Assembly: GCF_029227915.1 (NCBI RefSeq)
Contig: NC_079877.1
Coordinates: 9,486,001-9,550,000, forward strand
Direction of reading: 5' to 3'
From: Hydractinia symbiolongicarpus
Taxonomy: Eukaryota > Cnidaria > Hydrozoa > Anthoathecata > Hydractiniidae
DNA: 64,000 nucleotides
This document shows positions 11,401-23,212 of this stretch, piece by piece. A program made the position numbers and the translations under genes. Positions within the stretch are counted from its first letter, which is position 1. Every line of letters begins with the position of its first letter. The notes below the pieces were generated by a model that did not search any database, had not been told where the DNA came from, and worked only from the letters and a program-made list of their open reading frames with translations.

Positions 11401-13380
11401 TTATATGATAGTGTGGACGGTTAAAATATAAATAGGGAACAAAAGCTCATGTACCTCGTGATTCTCTAATTCTTTCGTAATTAACGATTGAATGTTATCC
11501 TAAATATAAATTGCATTAAAATAGTTAGAAATTGGGAAAAAGTATTATCAATGTCTTTATACTGTTTGTATACCACCATTACATCTGAACAAACATATCA
11601 ATAACAAACCATTTTTACAGATAATTTACCATTCGTGGCACTGTTTATAAAACAAATTCCCTAAACTTTCGACTTTAGGGAACGAATTTTTCATGTATAC
11701 GTTATATAATTCGACAAAAATGTTGATACAGTAACCTTAAATAAGTCATTTTTATCGACAATTTTTTATCCTCCATACAAAAGTTCACTCCAAATCATCC
11801 ACTTCATTTGAGTTGTTTTTGACAGGATTTAGCATTTGCCGAAATATTTCAGCAAACAAAGTTGCTAGGTTGTGTGTTTGGTTATTATTATATATCAACA
11901 AAGAGCATATTGCTGAAAAAGTACCGTTACAATTTTCATTTTATATGACTAAAAGTTAGGGAAGAGGTGTGGACATTTTTTACAAAGAAATAAAAATGGG
12001 TGAGAGTCCTTAGTAGGTCATATTAGAGGGCAAAAATCATAAAAACTTAATGGAATGGTACAGTTAAATGCTAAAAAGAGGCGCAGCTACCGATCCGCAT
12101 TATTCTATTTGTTTCCTAGACTGGTTATAAGGTGGATGGGGAAGTTTATGTAAACCCAACCAGATTGTAAGGCAAAAAATTAAAACAAATATATGAAAAA
12201 ATTAATATGAAATAAAACACATACCAAAATCTCCTTTTTAACTACAGGCTTGACATAAATGTACTCATTCAGGCTTATTTGAGAAGCATGGTGAAGAAAC
12301 TTCTGATACTCGTTTTGTTCTAACTGTATGCGACCAATCAAATCCTAAAACGGTATTTATGGTAAACTGACTGCTAATCAGTCATTACAGTGAAGTGTTT
12401 CGCAATATGCAACAGGCTTTTGCGCACAAAATTTGATAGTAAACTAACAAGGATGTTCAAACTCAGCACATTGTAATTCCCTTTTTATCTTATTTTTGTA
12501 ACATATATACATCAGTCATATGCAAAGTTTGTCAGATAGATTTATTCAATAGAAAAACATCAACACTCATGATAGGGCTATAAAACGTCAATTAATTTGA
12601 GAAAATAAGTTTAAAAATGGTAAAGCTGATGGACCTAAATTTTTCCCAAACAAAAATTTTTGAAAAAGAAGAAGTACAATATTTACCTTGAATTTGACCT
12701 GATTTTCATGTCGCAATGCTACCTTCTTTCCTTCACTTGTATTCTTCATATACCAATGGTAGAACACACGGTCAGAATTTGAAATTTTTGAGCTTGGCAT
12801 TTGTGATAATATATGGTAGGTTGTTGCATTCTTAAAATGTACTTGCTCTTTGCTAACCGTTTCAAAAATATCACTCCTTCTAGAGTTTTGAATCTTAAAA
12901 TCTTCCGAGTCTCTATCGTTGTTCTTATTTGTCACATCTTCATCTTCTTCTTTTTCATCTACAGCCGATTTTGATGTAAACAAAAGAAAATAATCTCTAT
13001 ATGATAACGTTTTAGCATGTCTGTTAAAGCTTTCCTCTGTTATAAGATGAGGCTTCGGCACATAGCATGTTTGGTCCCTAAATTTGGAGTGGATATTAAT
13101 GCAGAAGCATGCAGGTTTTAAGAAAAAATATCTAAAATCCTTGCCAACAGCAGGTAGTCAAGAAAAATGCTAAATGTCAGAATTATTAACTTTTACCCTC
13201 ACCCTATGGAAACATTGTACAGAAGTACTGCTCTGTGCTTTATTGGGATTTTAGTAAAGATTGTAGGTTTAATTTGTCAATGAAAATAGTTTTAACTCTC
13301 AGCGTTTTTTTGAATTAATCAAGATCTTACCAGTCAATTTTTTTCATTCGACAAGTACCATCTTCTTCTTTTTCCTCCAT
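5462..13380 (-). CDS. ICE2: little elongation complex subunit 2 (NARG2/ICE2)
   Basis: Eight exons join in frame into 641 aa: 13331-13380, 12687-13077, 12225-12344, 11455-11499, 10205-10300, 10040-10129, 8949-9105, 5462-6438. All junctions are GT/AG; five introns are phase 0. The C-terminal third carries the NARG2_C signature: a KIEYQ...G..QF...LCR.W start, a RIDV segment, FNHLKHLLS and ending VSPWLPIDTNILPNHY. The 8949-9105 exon (YMTGSALLAIMESFI...REWLIPFQVK) and the next (RKVIKLCDPLPS) align with the vertebrate ICE2 middle region. Known role of the family: ICE2 joins ELL and ICE1 in the little elongation complex for Pol II transcription of snRNA genes in the nucleus. It is shorter than the vertebrate protein of about 980 aa, mainly in the linker. 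The exon 1 start (MEEKEEDG) is the first ATG before a good donor. Confidence 0.9.
6439..8948. other. largest ICE2 intron (2.5 kb)
   Basis: AT-rich intron DNA. A direct repeat of about 35 bp with core AATTCGAxTAATTGxATCGTGTATCAT occurs near 6555-6593 and 7145-7175, about 590 bp apart, and could mark the ends of a small inserted element. No exon of ICE2 is missing here, since exons 7 and 8 join in phase. Confidence 0.5.
9908..9979 (+). tRNA. tRNA-Glu (TTC), inside an ICE2 intron
   Basis: A 72-nt tRNA: acceptor TCCCGCA pairs with TGCGGGA, the A-box region is TGGTCTAGTGGTTAGGAT, the anticodon loop contains TTTTCAC with anticodon TTC, and the B box is GGTTCGATTCC. Discriminator G; no intron; a T-rich tract follows as Pol III terminator. 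It lies in the intron between ICE2 exons 6 and 7, on the opposite strand to ICE2. It decodes GAA/GAG. Confidence 0.97.
10790..11130. repeat. GCGAAAATTAATACG-type repeat in ICE2 intron
   Basis: Several variants of GCGAAAATTAATACG and ACGCGCAAAACG occur in both orientations in about 300 bp. Similar GCGAAA(A/G)TTTATT motifs occur at 35290-35650, 36740-37010 and 55010-55460, suggesting one foldback MITE-like family. Confidence 0.45.
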
Positions 13381-14697
13381 ATTTTTTCGTTTTTAGTAGT
13401 TTTACTATGTCAAAGGCAGCTATTGTATTATTATAAAACTAGCTTTATCAACGTCATCAACCCGTCCATTCCGAAACGGATTCAGGGACCCAGATTTGGA
13501 AAACTTACCTAAATTGGTCCCGGGTAGTCCCTAGTTACCCACACAGGAGATGACGTCAGTTATTTCCACCCGTTTCCAAGTTATTTAGCCTTGAATTTAA
13601 AAATGCAATGGCTTCACTAATCTTAATATAATTTCCTTTGACGTCAATATTGCTCTAACGTCAAAGTTTGCTAATTTACAGAACAAATTTATAGGCGCTG
13701 TTTTATAGATTTTATTAAAGAAATTTTATCCAGTTTGCAAAAGTCACAGACAGAAGCTCCGTATTATTATATAGATAGAGGTATACAATGAAGACATGGT
13801 CTATTACTGTCAAAAAACCTAAATAATAGAATTATAAACAATTGACACATTTTTTTATATTAGTACTATTACCAATGTAAGGGTTTTCAGCTCCTCCTTT
13901 CAGCTCTTACAGGTAAATCTGAATTAAAAAAAAGCTGGCTCATTATGTGTGATATTCCCACTTCAAATAAAAACATACGTTCTATGCAGTTATTGTTATT
14001 TTGTAATTAATATTTTCTTTATGCTTTATTGCAGTTCATACTAATTATTCAAATTGTAATCATTAGGGTTGACATCCAATCGTGTTGAAACCAACATTGT
14101 TTTTATCCTCAGAAATGTTTTTTTTAGCCTTTGAGTTTTACAAGTTTCTATAAGCATAACAGTCATAAGCATATTCTGGCTCAGATGGGGAAAGTTTTTA
14201 TGCATGTGCTAAGCATATTACTCAGTGAATCCTTCTGTTGTATGATGTCATGGGTATTTTTTTAAATGCAGTCTTGAAAAGCTTTATTAAACACCAATAC
14301 AATTTCTGAACGTTAGCATAGTCTAATTCTGACTGTGTTTTCACATAAGCATATTTCAGCCTTGATTACAAATTTCACTTGCTTATAAAAAAATACTCTA
14401 CTAACCTTACTAATTTTACCATAATTTTCCACTTTAGATTTATGACACAACAAAGAATTTGTTAAAAATATGACTTCTTAGGAGGAGAATTTTTAAAGAA
14501 AACAAATACACAGATTACAGATGCTTTCCCACAACATTGTATTGTATTACTTCATAATTTTTACTTCTTGATTTCAACATGCATAAAAAATAATTTTTTG
14601 AGGAAACAGTAGTGGCTTGTGTGCAAATGAAAAAAAAACCAATTTTTTAATGTTTAAAAAAGTTACAGTTAACATTTTTAAAAAATGAATAAAAGTC
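13381..14697. other. ICE2 upstream region and spacer
   Basis: Holds the presumptive ICE2 promoter/5' UTR just above 13380. A more GC-rich patch (13460-13580) with direct and inverted GGGTCCC/GGGACC-type motifs may be repeat-derived or promoter sequence. The rest is AT-rich without a supported gene. Confidence 0.4.
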
Positions 14698-16913
14698 CTA
14701 AGAATGCAACTGGACTATATGTTTGTTGTGGGTCAAATCATTAAGCAAGCTCCTACCATTCCATGTATTGAGGAGGTAAAACCACCAACGTACATCTTCT
14801 AACTCTCTTTTAGTCAACACAACTTTGTGATGAAGCTGCTCTACACTATATGCTCTCCTAACCAATTGTTCAAGAAATGGCCTACCATGAATAACCGCCT
14901 GGCAACAGTAATATAGAGAACCAATTAAAGATAACAATGCCCTTTTACTACCAAAGCCTTTTGTCAACCATTCATCCAACAGTAGCCTGATTTTTCCTAA
15001 TTTATCAACAGGAACACGGATTTCCATAACATCTGTATCAATGATCAATCCAAGATACTGAATTTGCGTAGAAGGTCCCTCTGTCTTTGAGTGTTCTATA
15101 TTTACACCCAACTCCTCGCAAATTTCAAAACAAGCTGTTAACCCATCTTGGCACACCGATTCCTTTTTAGGTCCGCAAATAAAAAAATCGTCTAAAGAAT
15201 GTTGCATGTCCCTTACTGATCCACATGTCATAAAAATCCATTCCAACACATTGGAAAATCTTGTAAATATTCTTGGTGCACTTCTGGCACCAAAAGGTAA
15301 AGCTAAATCAACATAATAAAAACCATTCCATTTAAAAACTAACAAATTCCTTTCATTTTCTTTGATAGGCAACAACCTGTATGCTCTTTGAAGATCAAAT
15401 TTTGCCATTAAACATCCTTGGTTGAATTTTAAAATTTTCTTAATAGCAGCTGATAATCCAACATATGAGACAGTATAGTTTTCAAAAGACACTCCATCAT
15501 TAACACTTCCACCAACTGGGAAGGACAGATCAGTTATCATTCTCCATTTTCCTAAAGATTTTGGAATTACTCCAAACCTGTTTATGTGCACATTGTCAAA
15601 GGGAGGATCAATGTATGGACCACTGATTGTCCCAAATTCTAGTTCATTTTTTAAATAGTCATCAATTATGCTAGAATGTGAATAAGCTGATGCTAGGTTT
15701 TTCTTGGCAGATATAAGTTTCAGAGGATTACAATTTAATGAAAACCCATTAGATATTCCATCTAAAACCCAAGATGCATCTTGCAGAGGGCAATTCTTTA
15801 AATAATATTTCCACCTTTCTAGCTTTAATGGAGTTACATCTTTGGGAATTGGCATAGTATTGGGATCCTTCACACTGTTGTAACATTCTAAGAAAAATAA
15901 TTTTTAGAATCTACAATAAAGCACCTGATTTGAAAAGGGACTTTTTCAATTCACAGTAACCCTAAATTCAACTTTTAATAACATATAAATTTTGATTTCC
16001 TGGTTTCATATTAAATAAACCAGATAAATAAACCAGATAAGAAACCGAAAATAATCTTAAAAAATGCTCTAATAAGTGTAGCAATATCATATTACGCATA
16101 TGTTTTTTTTGCATAAACTAATTCGCTCCTAAAAAATTGGTTCTTTGCTGTAGCGACAAAACTGTAACTACAAAAAACTCACTGTCTTCAAAAACTTTAC
16201 CCAGAAGAATATAGTGTTAGTATAGGAAATACTTTTCTTTTAAACATTACAAGTTCATCTGATAGTTTTAAATATGTTGTTTCTAAATAGTGATTTTTTG
16301 CACATCACTGCTAACATACAAAAGACAGCCACAAGGTTTCAGGCTTTAAAGTGACTTTGGCCGAAAATGTGAAAGCAATGAATAACCACAGCATCAAAAA
16401 AGGAGACCAAGAATTGTCAAACCTGACGTAGTATGTATATCCAATTTCTTGATTCTTCTTGTTTCTTTTCTTTTCCTTTGATCAATCCATGTCTGCATTA
16501 ATAAGAAATAAATTGTAATACCTTTCACAAAATATAAAATGATACTAATAAGGAAGCATTTATTTACTGTGGGAAATTATAATGGATATTAAATAAATAA
16601 CAATTCAGAACTCACTGAGAAGTTTTAACTAAATTGTTAACCAACATGGCATAACAAAAAAAAACACAAAATAATTATTTGAGGAAACTGCTACTAAGCA
16701 AAATCTGCTACCTTTATCTTTTTCGAACATTTGATATTGTGCTCAACCATAACTGTTGCAATAATATTTTTATTCTTTTCACACGAATAATTTGTCAAAC
16801 CATTTTTAAAAAATGGCTCTAGTATATCATCCAATGCAGTTGTAGCTCTTCCAGAAACGTATTTTCGTGTAAGCCACGTTAATTTTGTTGTTAAAAGCGC
16901 ACTTGTAATCATT
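14698..16913 (-). CDS. spliced gene with DIRS-type reverse transcriptase domain
   Basis: Three exons join in frame: 16712-16913 (starts phase 2, so an upstream exon or start is missing), 16423-16492 and 14698-15887. The last exon encodes about 395 aa of reverse transcriptase: FGVIPKSLGKWRMITDLS, SVNDGV, motif A KFDLQRAYRLLPI, LPFGARSAPRIF, active site SLDDFFI, and the IQYLGLIID thumb lead-in. This GKWR/SVND/FGARSAP set is typical of DIRS-like (tyrosine-recombinase) retroelements. It stops right after the RWWFYLLNTWNGRSLL segment, so RNase H is absent, and no recombinase ORF is seen. The usual Y of YxDD is S. The two upstream exons (RKYVSGRATTALDDILEPFF and the basic RKRKETRRIKK) are not recognised. 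It is either a truncated element that gained introns or a host gene made from one; I cannot separate these. Confidence 0.7.
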
Positions 16914-17099
16914 CTGTGACAAGACAAGAAGTATCAACCATATATATATAATGTGAGAAGTAGACAAAAGTCTAGAAAAACAGACATGGACATAATCAAA
17001 AGTAGTTATTTGTAACATATTACAACTAATATGTAAAGAAATTACCATGTGAAAAAACATATATAGAAAATGTTTCATAATACTTGCTTTTTCAAATTG
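16914..17099. other. upstream flank of the RT gene
   Basis: The missing 5' part of the reverse-transcriptase gene should lie here or beyond; no convincing exon is seen. Confidence 0.3.
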
Positions 17100-17900
17100 G
17101 TACACTCATAATGACCTTGCCTGTGGGATAGTATTGGTTTCCAACTCGTAACTATCAATGTCCTAAATTGCAGTTGCAACATCATCAACATTGTAAAGTT
17201 TTTTGTCTCATAAGGGATTTAAACCAGCACTGCAGCAGAACGTTGCATCATAGTGAAACGTGCTAACCAACTTGGCTATCTTTTCAATGCGAAACATTTT
17301 TTTATCATTTGCAATTGTTTGAGTAAAATAATTTCAATCTTTGTAGCATAACTTTTGTTATCGCAACACAGTTAACTTCAAGAAAGGTTACAAAATACGT
17401 TTTTGACAAAGGTGAGGGCTGGGATTAAGGGAATTTTCCTCCCCCTGTAAATTTATGTGTGAAGTAAAACCCACGTAAATTCTTTTTCATAAAAATAGGT
17501 CATTGGAAAGCTAGAAAGTACTTTTGGTTGCATTTTCTCTCTGTGGCACAAAAGTTTCCACAAATGTATTACAAGCTTTTGAAGGTATTATTAGGCAGGT
17601 ATTAACATTACTTTTGTTTTGCAAAAGGTATTACTGAACATAAGGTCTAGGTCATTGACTTGGTGCATTAGAGTCCTAAACATAGACAAAGTAATCAACT
17701 TACTTAATTTAAAATTTAAAAGCATGTAAGTGTACACTATTCCACTTTGCTCAAAGTTTGCTTACCCAAATGCACTGTTCTTCTTGTTTTGCTCTTTTAG
17801 CAACCCTTAACACTCATCTGGATAACCATTCCTGCCCCTTTATTTATTTTGGTTATAATGCATCCTGCTTTTTTATAAGAATATGACTTGTTTGTCGGTT
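17100..17900 (+). repeat. dispersed repeat block, copy A
   Basis: Shares an ordered series of segments with 20760-21740: GGATAGTATTGGTTTCCAAC, AAATTGCAGTTGCAAC.TCATCAAC, ATTTAAACCAGCAC, TTTAGCAACCCTTA, GGATAACCATT..TGCC and TTATTTTGGTTATAATG. Both copies are in the same orientation, about 3.7 kb apart, with many substitutions and indels. No coding capacity seen. Confidence 0.75.
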
Positions 17901-18169
17901 TTTAGGTAAAGAAAGGCTTATTGTTTAAAAAAATAAAGAAAAAAGTACAAAAATAAGAATGATGACCACCAGCCCGGTTTAAATATTGATATTCTTGGGA
18001 AAGTGGAATATTCTTGACTGATGTTTCTTACAAAAAATGTTAAATTTGCCTGGTGCCAATTTTGCTAATGGTGTTTAGACCACCCTTTTCAGATTTTTAT
18101 ACTTTCTGTTTTAATGTAGCTGTCAAAAAACCCAATATTCTGTGAAATATTGCAAAGTTTATTTCTCTA

Positions 18170-18330
18170 AAATTCTCACTTTAAAAAGCACCCAGTCGGG
18201 TGTGTGAAGAGTTGGTGTTAGAAAGGGCATCCAGCTGTAAAACAATGCCAAAACTCTCGTAATCATTATACCCTGTCCAACCCATGCTATAGGATGGAAA
18301 AATGACGTTAAGTCGAGAACGATGATTTAC
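18170..18330 (+). mobile_element. LINE 3'-end fragment
   Basis: Reads GAAAGGGCATCCAGCTGTAA, then CTGTCCAACCCATGCTATA, then a GACGTTAA.TCGAGAACGATGAT tail. This GATGAT-tailed block is the 3' terminus of RTE/CR1-like LINEs common in marine invertebrates, and the same block recurs on the minus strand at 61440-61520. Only the tail is present, as in typical 5'-truncated insertions. Confidence 0.6.
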
Positions 18331-18925
18331 ATCTGAATAGGTTTATTTCCGCAAAAAAAATTTCCTTTAAATATTTAGTTCAAGAGTCCTGTCAGGCCAG
18401 ATTAGACAGTAAACGTACTGGCAAAATGTATCTGAGCATATGTCTAATTCCTTCATACTTTGTTTTCCAGTAGCTCTTTGTTGCTCATTATTGTTAGAGA
18501 AATTAATGGTTTTGTTTTTACTAGCGAAAATTACTGATTATTTTGTATCTAAAATTAATCTTACAAAGTTAACAAACTAAAGCATCCACAAAAATAATTT
18601 TTTTATATAAGAATATGCTTTCTAAAATATCAGGAAGTCATTTTAGGGTAGAAACAATAGGTCCATTGTGTTTAGAACAACAGAATTTTGGTATTTTTAT
18701 AAAAAGGCATATTTTGTTGAAATAATAATAAATCTCTTCATAACCTTCATAAGTAAAATATACAAGAAGGTAAAAAAAAATAAAAATAAAAGTGTTGTTG
18801 GTTTGCTAGACATTTACAAAATGATTAAGTGCAGTATAATTGAGTTTAATAGAGTATACAAGGTTGAGTATCTAGCTTTGTTAGCTTACTCAAACATCCT
18901 TGATTCTCTGACCCAACCTCGGTTA
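18330..18925. other. noncoding, nothing recognised
   Basis: AT-rich DNA. The segment near 18655-18710 resembles 21495-21550, so it may be part of the same repeat as the 17.1/20.8 kb blocks. Confidence 0.35.
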
Positions 18926-19267
18926 GTGGCGCCTTAGCTTAGTGGTTATAACTGTCATACTTTGTGTGGGAGACCAGGGTTCAATTCACCTTTGCGACGA
19001 TCCAATATGGACAAGTGAATGTTAGCATAGCCTGGGTTAACCCATGTCATGTGAGGGTAATTGGGGAGATGGCATAATGTGTGGGCCATTGGATGTTGTA
19101 GGGAGTTGTCTGATAGAGCACGGACCCTGCGTAGCTCAAAATGAGCATTAAATACTCTAGGACTCCTCGTCTAAGCCATGGCCCCTTCTAGAAATAATGG
19201 ACACGGTATATCCCTTGATATTTGTGAGGCTAGCCATGTAAAATATGCACATCTGTTTATCTATCTA
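18926..19267 (+). mobile_element. tRNA-derived SINE, full-length copy A
   Basis: Begins GTGGCGCCTTAGCTTAGTGG with a Pol III A box, then GGGAGACCAGGGTTCAATTC with a B box. A conserved body follows (GTTAACCCATGTCATGTGAG, TGTGGGCCATTGGATGTTG, AGCATTAAATACTCTAGGAC, AAGCCATGGCCCCTTC). It ends GCTAGCCATGTAAAATATGC plus a TATC-repeat tail. Other copies: 40401-40751 (minus), 63719-64000 (plus, cut by the window end), and deleted copies at 58582 and 59869. The tRNA-like head resembles tRNA-Asp/Glu. Confidence 0.9.
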
Positions 19268-20023
19268 CCCTCTGCCCACCCACAACTGTTTATTCCATCT
19301 TATGATGTGGCTTTCTTATCGTGGTTGTTGGGAATATGGATACTCTGCCCACACACTTACCCGAATATATGAGCAACTCAGTGTATTTGAGTAACAAGAA
19401 ATTGTCCACAAGAAGAGAAGAAGTTGCCTTTTTTACTTCTGGAATTTACATTAAATAATTCTAGCCAGGTGTGAAAAATAGAAAGCAAAAGTTCGAAGCT
19501 TAACAACAAAGACAAAGTTATAAAGCCTGTAATAATAGCTAGCAAAATCAAAAGTTAAAACTTCCTTTATTAGCGAAAAGAACGAAAGTGATGGGAAGGC
19601 TTTCGCAATTCAAAGAATCGCATCCAACTCGACGGCACCCCATTCTCGTTTCTAGTCCAAAAGGCGAATGAAGGGTCATAGAAATAAAAAGGGTCCTGGA
19701 AACTAGAGTTTTTGCGCACCGATTAATTTTGTGTCCGGTTACACGACAATTATTTTTCATGGTGGATGCCATTCCAGGTGTGCTCCCGTCGTCATGCTGT
19801 TAGAAAGGATACCTGTCTCGTTTTTCTACTACTTGTTTTAAGAAAAAACCGCTAGCTCTTACACCATCATAAAGTACTTGTCGCATATCAAAATTACTAC
19901 AGCCGATGCATACCCAAAGTATACCTATATATATACATTCAGAACACGCGGGCACATGTCACGTGATATTGTTCCCTGCTCAAATTTGATATTCTTTCTT
20001 TGATTCGTGGCTGTTTCGCTACG
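19268..20023. other. noncoding, nothing recognised
   Basis: No gene supported; open frames are short and unrecognised. Confidence 0.4.
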
Positions 20024-20181
20024 GTAAAGGGGGATTTTCACGAAGCGAATTGAACAGCGAATTCGATTCGAGCATGCACAGTTTTGTTTGTTTTGAATTT
20101 GCATTGAACTGTGCATGCTCAGATACAATTCGCCGTGTCGAATTCACCGCTCAATTCGCTTCGTGAAAATCCCCCTTAAAA
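20024..20181. mobile_element. foldback MITE (about 155 bp hairpin)
   Basis: The left arm AAGGGGGATTTTCACGAAGC continues GAATTGAACAGCGAATTCG and GAGCATGCACAGTT. The right arm is its inverted complement with a few mismatches (AACTGTGCATGCTC ... GCTTCGTGAAAATCCCCCTT). Almost the whole element is paired. Flanking TAA/TTAA is compatible with a TA or TTAA target site. Confidence 0.8.
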
Positions 20182-20759
20182 CTGCGGACAAAATTAAAAT
20201 GGCTTCCACAATTTTTTTTGAAATTTTGTGTTTTTATCATTTTTAAAGTTTTGAAACTTGGAAATAAAAAGTATTAAAATGATCTACTTTTCTCCTTTTT
20301 AAATATATAAATATGTTATACATATATATGTGTTATGGATTTAGAGTTATTTTGTCGAACAATCCAAAGTAATGTTTTTTATTCAGTTAATTTTAAGCAT
20401 ACATTGAGGTTCTAAAGGTCGTTTTTTACATATTTCTCTCATTTGGCCCAATAAAAACCCTTTGGACAATTTCAGACAGTAATAAAATTAAGTAATTTTC
20501 ATTCAAAATATTTAACCTAACCTGTGGACCATAAAAAACATGTTTTCTCAACTTTATTCCAGACATAATGTGGAAGACATCCATCCAAATGATAATTTTT
20601 TGGACATTTTGGCCTAAATTTACAAACATTTTTGGCCGCTACGAAACCGCCGTGAATTTTTGACAATGATAATTCGATCAAAGTTTCTATGTTATTCTCT
20701 GTGAATAAGGTTTAACTTATTCAAATCAGGCTTCTTTTGAAAACCCAGCTACCCCTTAA

Positions 20760-21740
20760 TTACTATCTCGTCTGTGAGGATAGTATTGGTTTCAAACTTG
20801 TAACTAACTAACTATAAATGTCTCAAATTGCAGTTGCAACGTCATCAACAAGGTTTTGTTCGCAAGGTTTTATTTTAGAAAAACGTCTCCTAGGAAGATT
20901 TAAACCAGCACCGCAACAGAACCTTGCATCTAAGTACAACTGGGCTATTGTGACGGAACTAATTTGTCAATATTTAATATTTAATTGAAGTTGCTAACCT
21001 TTATCTTTTTTGATCCTTTCTCAATGCCAAACTTATTTTAAAATGTATCAATTTAATAAATATTATTGCTTGTAGTGCAAAAGTTGCCATGAATGGACTA
21101 CGAGCTTCTGAAAGTAAACATTAACATTACTTTGGCTTTGCAAAAGGTATTTTTACCTAATTGTAAGAAAGTATACCTTGGCAATGTGGAATTATGTTCG
21201 CGTTGATAAATGATCATGGTGTCTGACATATGGATTATCATATGCATTAACACTTCCCGAGCATAAAGTGGTAATTTTTTCCTCAAAATACTGAACACAA
21301 TGTTCAGGTCATTGACTAGGTAACATTAAAGTCTTAAATTTCCTAGCTACCATTCTTAATACCTTAGCTTTATACCATAGACAAGGTGAATCAACTCGCC
21401 GTATATATTTAATTTGAAGTCTATTACATGCTTTATGTATGTACCAAATTTCTTACCAGGCTAGTCATTAATTCTTATTTCTGTTGTTTAAACAGTAGAC
21501 CTATTGTGTTTAATCAAAAATTCTAGCCTCATATTTTTATAACGCATGTTCTTATAAAACAAAAAGTATGTAGTTGTACACTATTCTCACTTTATTTAAA
21601 GCTTTCTTACCCAACTGTTTTCCTCAGTTTGCTTTTTTTAGCAACCCTTAGCACTTGTCCGGATAACCATTGCTGCCTCTTTGTTTATTTTGGTTATAAT
21701 GTATCACACTTTTATAAGAATCTGGTTTGTTTGTTGGTAT
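20760..21740 (+). repeat. dispersed repeat block, copy B
   Basis: Second copy of the 17100-17900 block in the same orientation, somewhat longer because of internal insertions. Segments match in order (AAATTGCAGTTGCAACGTCA, TTTAAACCAGCACCGCA, TTTAGCAACCCTTAGCAC, TTATTTTGGTTATAATG). Confidence 0.75.
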
Positions 21741-23212
21741 TGTTTGTTGGAGATAAATGAAAAACAATAGAGAAGTAAATTAATGATTGAATTTGTTTCC
21801 TTAAAAAAAATTTTTTTTATAAATACACTGGTCGCCCCATTTAACTGTTTCAAATGTGCGCAAACTTAGTGACTACATCTAGACCTCTTAAATTTTTATT
21901 GTGTCCAAAAATGTTCTTTTAGCAACTGATCAGAGTTATTTAATAGACTTAAAGACCTAGCATGGTTTGTGGTCACAGACTTAGTAGCATACACCACTTT
22001 GGTTTTCCCAAATGTAAATTAAACAAAAGAATGGTGTATGTCACTATTGTGAATGTATTGCAGTTGCACCTTTATAAAAGCGAGATAGTTTATGCATCTT
22101 CTGCATCTTCTTTGTTTTCAAAGACAGCTTTGCCTCACCGTTGTCTTACTTTTTATGGTGCTCCTTTGTTCAACTATTTAGTTGTTTTGTTATTTATCTC
22201 CATAGTTCTTTCACTTTGTGTATTTTCCTTTGTTTGGATGCCAAAAATTATGCAATTAACTCTGGCCAAACATTTTAATAAATAAATGAGTGCCTAATTA
22301 TCATAGTTGCCATAAAGTGAGGAGATTTACTTACCATTTCTTTTTGTTTGCTTTTGTTTGTAATAAAGAATTTTAGCAAGGTTGTCTGTTTACAACCAAA
22401 CAAGCATATTTTACAACAGCCAGCCTTTTAGCTGGCAAAGTGATCAAAGAAATAGTTTAATATGGCAACTGGAAAGAAACAATAGGAAACTAAGAAATTA
22501 AAGTACCATTGTTCTCATGGATTCTCTCAATTTTATGGAATGCAGTGGCATGTGGTTGCCTTTTTTCAGTGTCATTATTTTTTTTTAAACAAGAGACAAG
22601 TGTCCCAAACACAAGAAATAAGACTTATTTCTTGTGTTTGGGACACTTAGTGTCTGAGCTAGCAACTTTCTTAGTCTTACCCCTCGACTCTTATGAACCA
22701 AATAATGTGTAAATTAAAATAACTTTTTTATTGATTTTATTTTAAATAATCTCCAAGTCAAGGTAAAAAAACAGTTTTGTTCACTACCTGGGGTGAAGCA
22801 TTGTTAAGTAAACACCAGCAATGAAGTTTCTGATCTTTCATGGAATACATTTAATAAAAAAGCCTTGTGTTCCTATTCTGTTGAAAAATATATATTTTAT
22901 TTGAAAACGATACATTTTTGTGCTAATTAGTGACTAGGTTTATATATAATATATATAATATAATCTTAAACTATTAACCATTAAAACTATTTTTTTATTA
23001 ATTATTTATTTTTTAGAAATTTAAGTAAATTGTTTCAGACACAACATTTTTGTCTTTCCTCTAAGTTGTATTTCTAAATTAAATGTAACAAAATATGAAT
23101 ATTATTTGTACCCTCTATTGATTTTGCCTCGTTGAGATTTTTAAAATAAGGAAAAACTTTTGTGTACTGAATTTTTATTTTTAGCAAGAAAAACTGACGT
23201 AAACAAACTGAG
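21741..23212. other. noncoding spacer upstream of CCDC191
   Basis: No supported gene. An open frame at 21962-22285 has no family resemblance or splice context. It contains the 51-bp palindrome listed separately. The CCDC191 promoter/5' UTR should lie in the last few hundred bases. Confidence 0.4.
22598..22648. repeat. perfect 51-bp palindrome
   Basis: Two 25-nt arms (left starts AAGTGTCCCAAACACAAG, right ends CTTGTGTTTGGGACACTT) are exact inverted complements around a single A at 22623. Perfect long palindromes with a one-base centre are rare and unstable, so this is a recent event or an artefact. Confidence 0.95.

Noticed and set aside
21962-22285. 107-aa hydrophobic plus-strand frame
   Set aside because: No splice signals, no recognisable family; AT-rich DNA easily yields F/L/I-rich frames.
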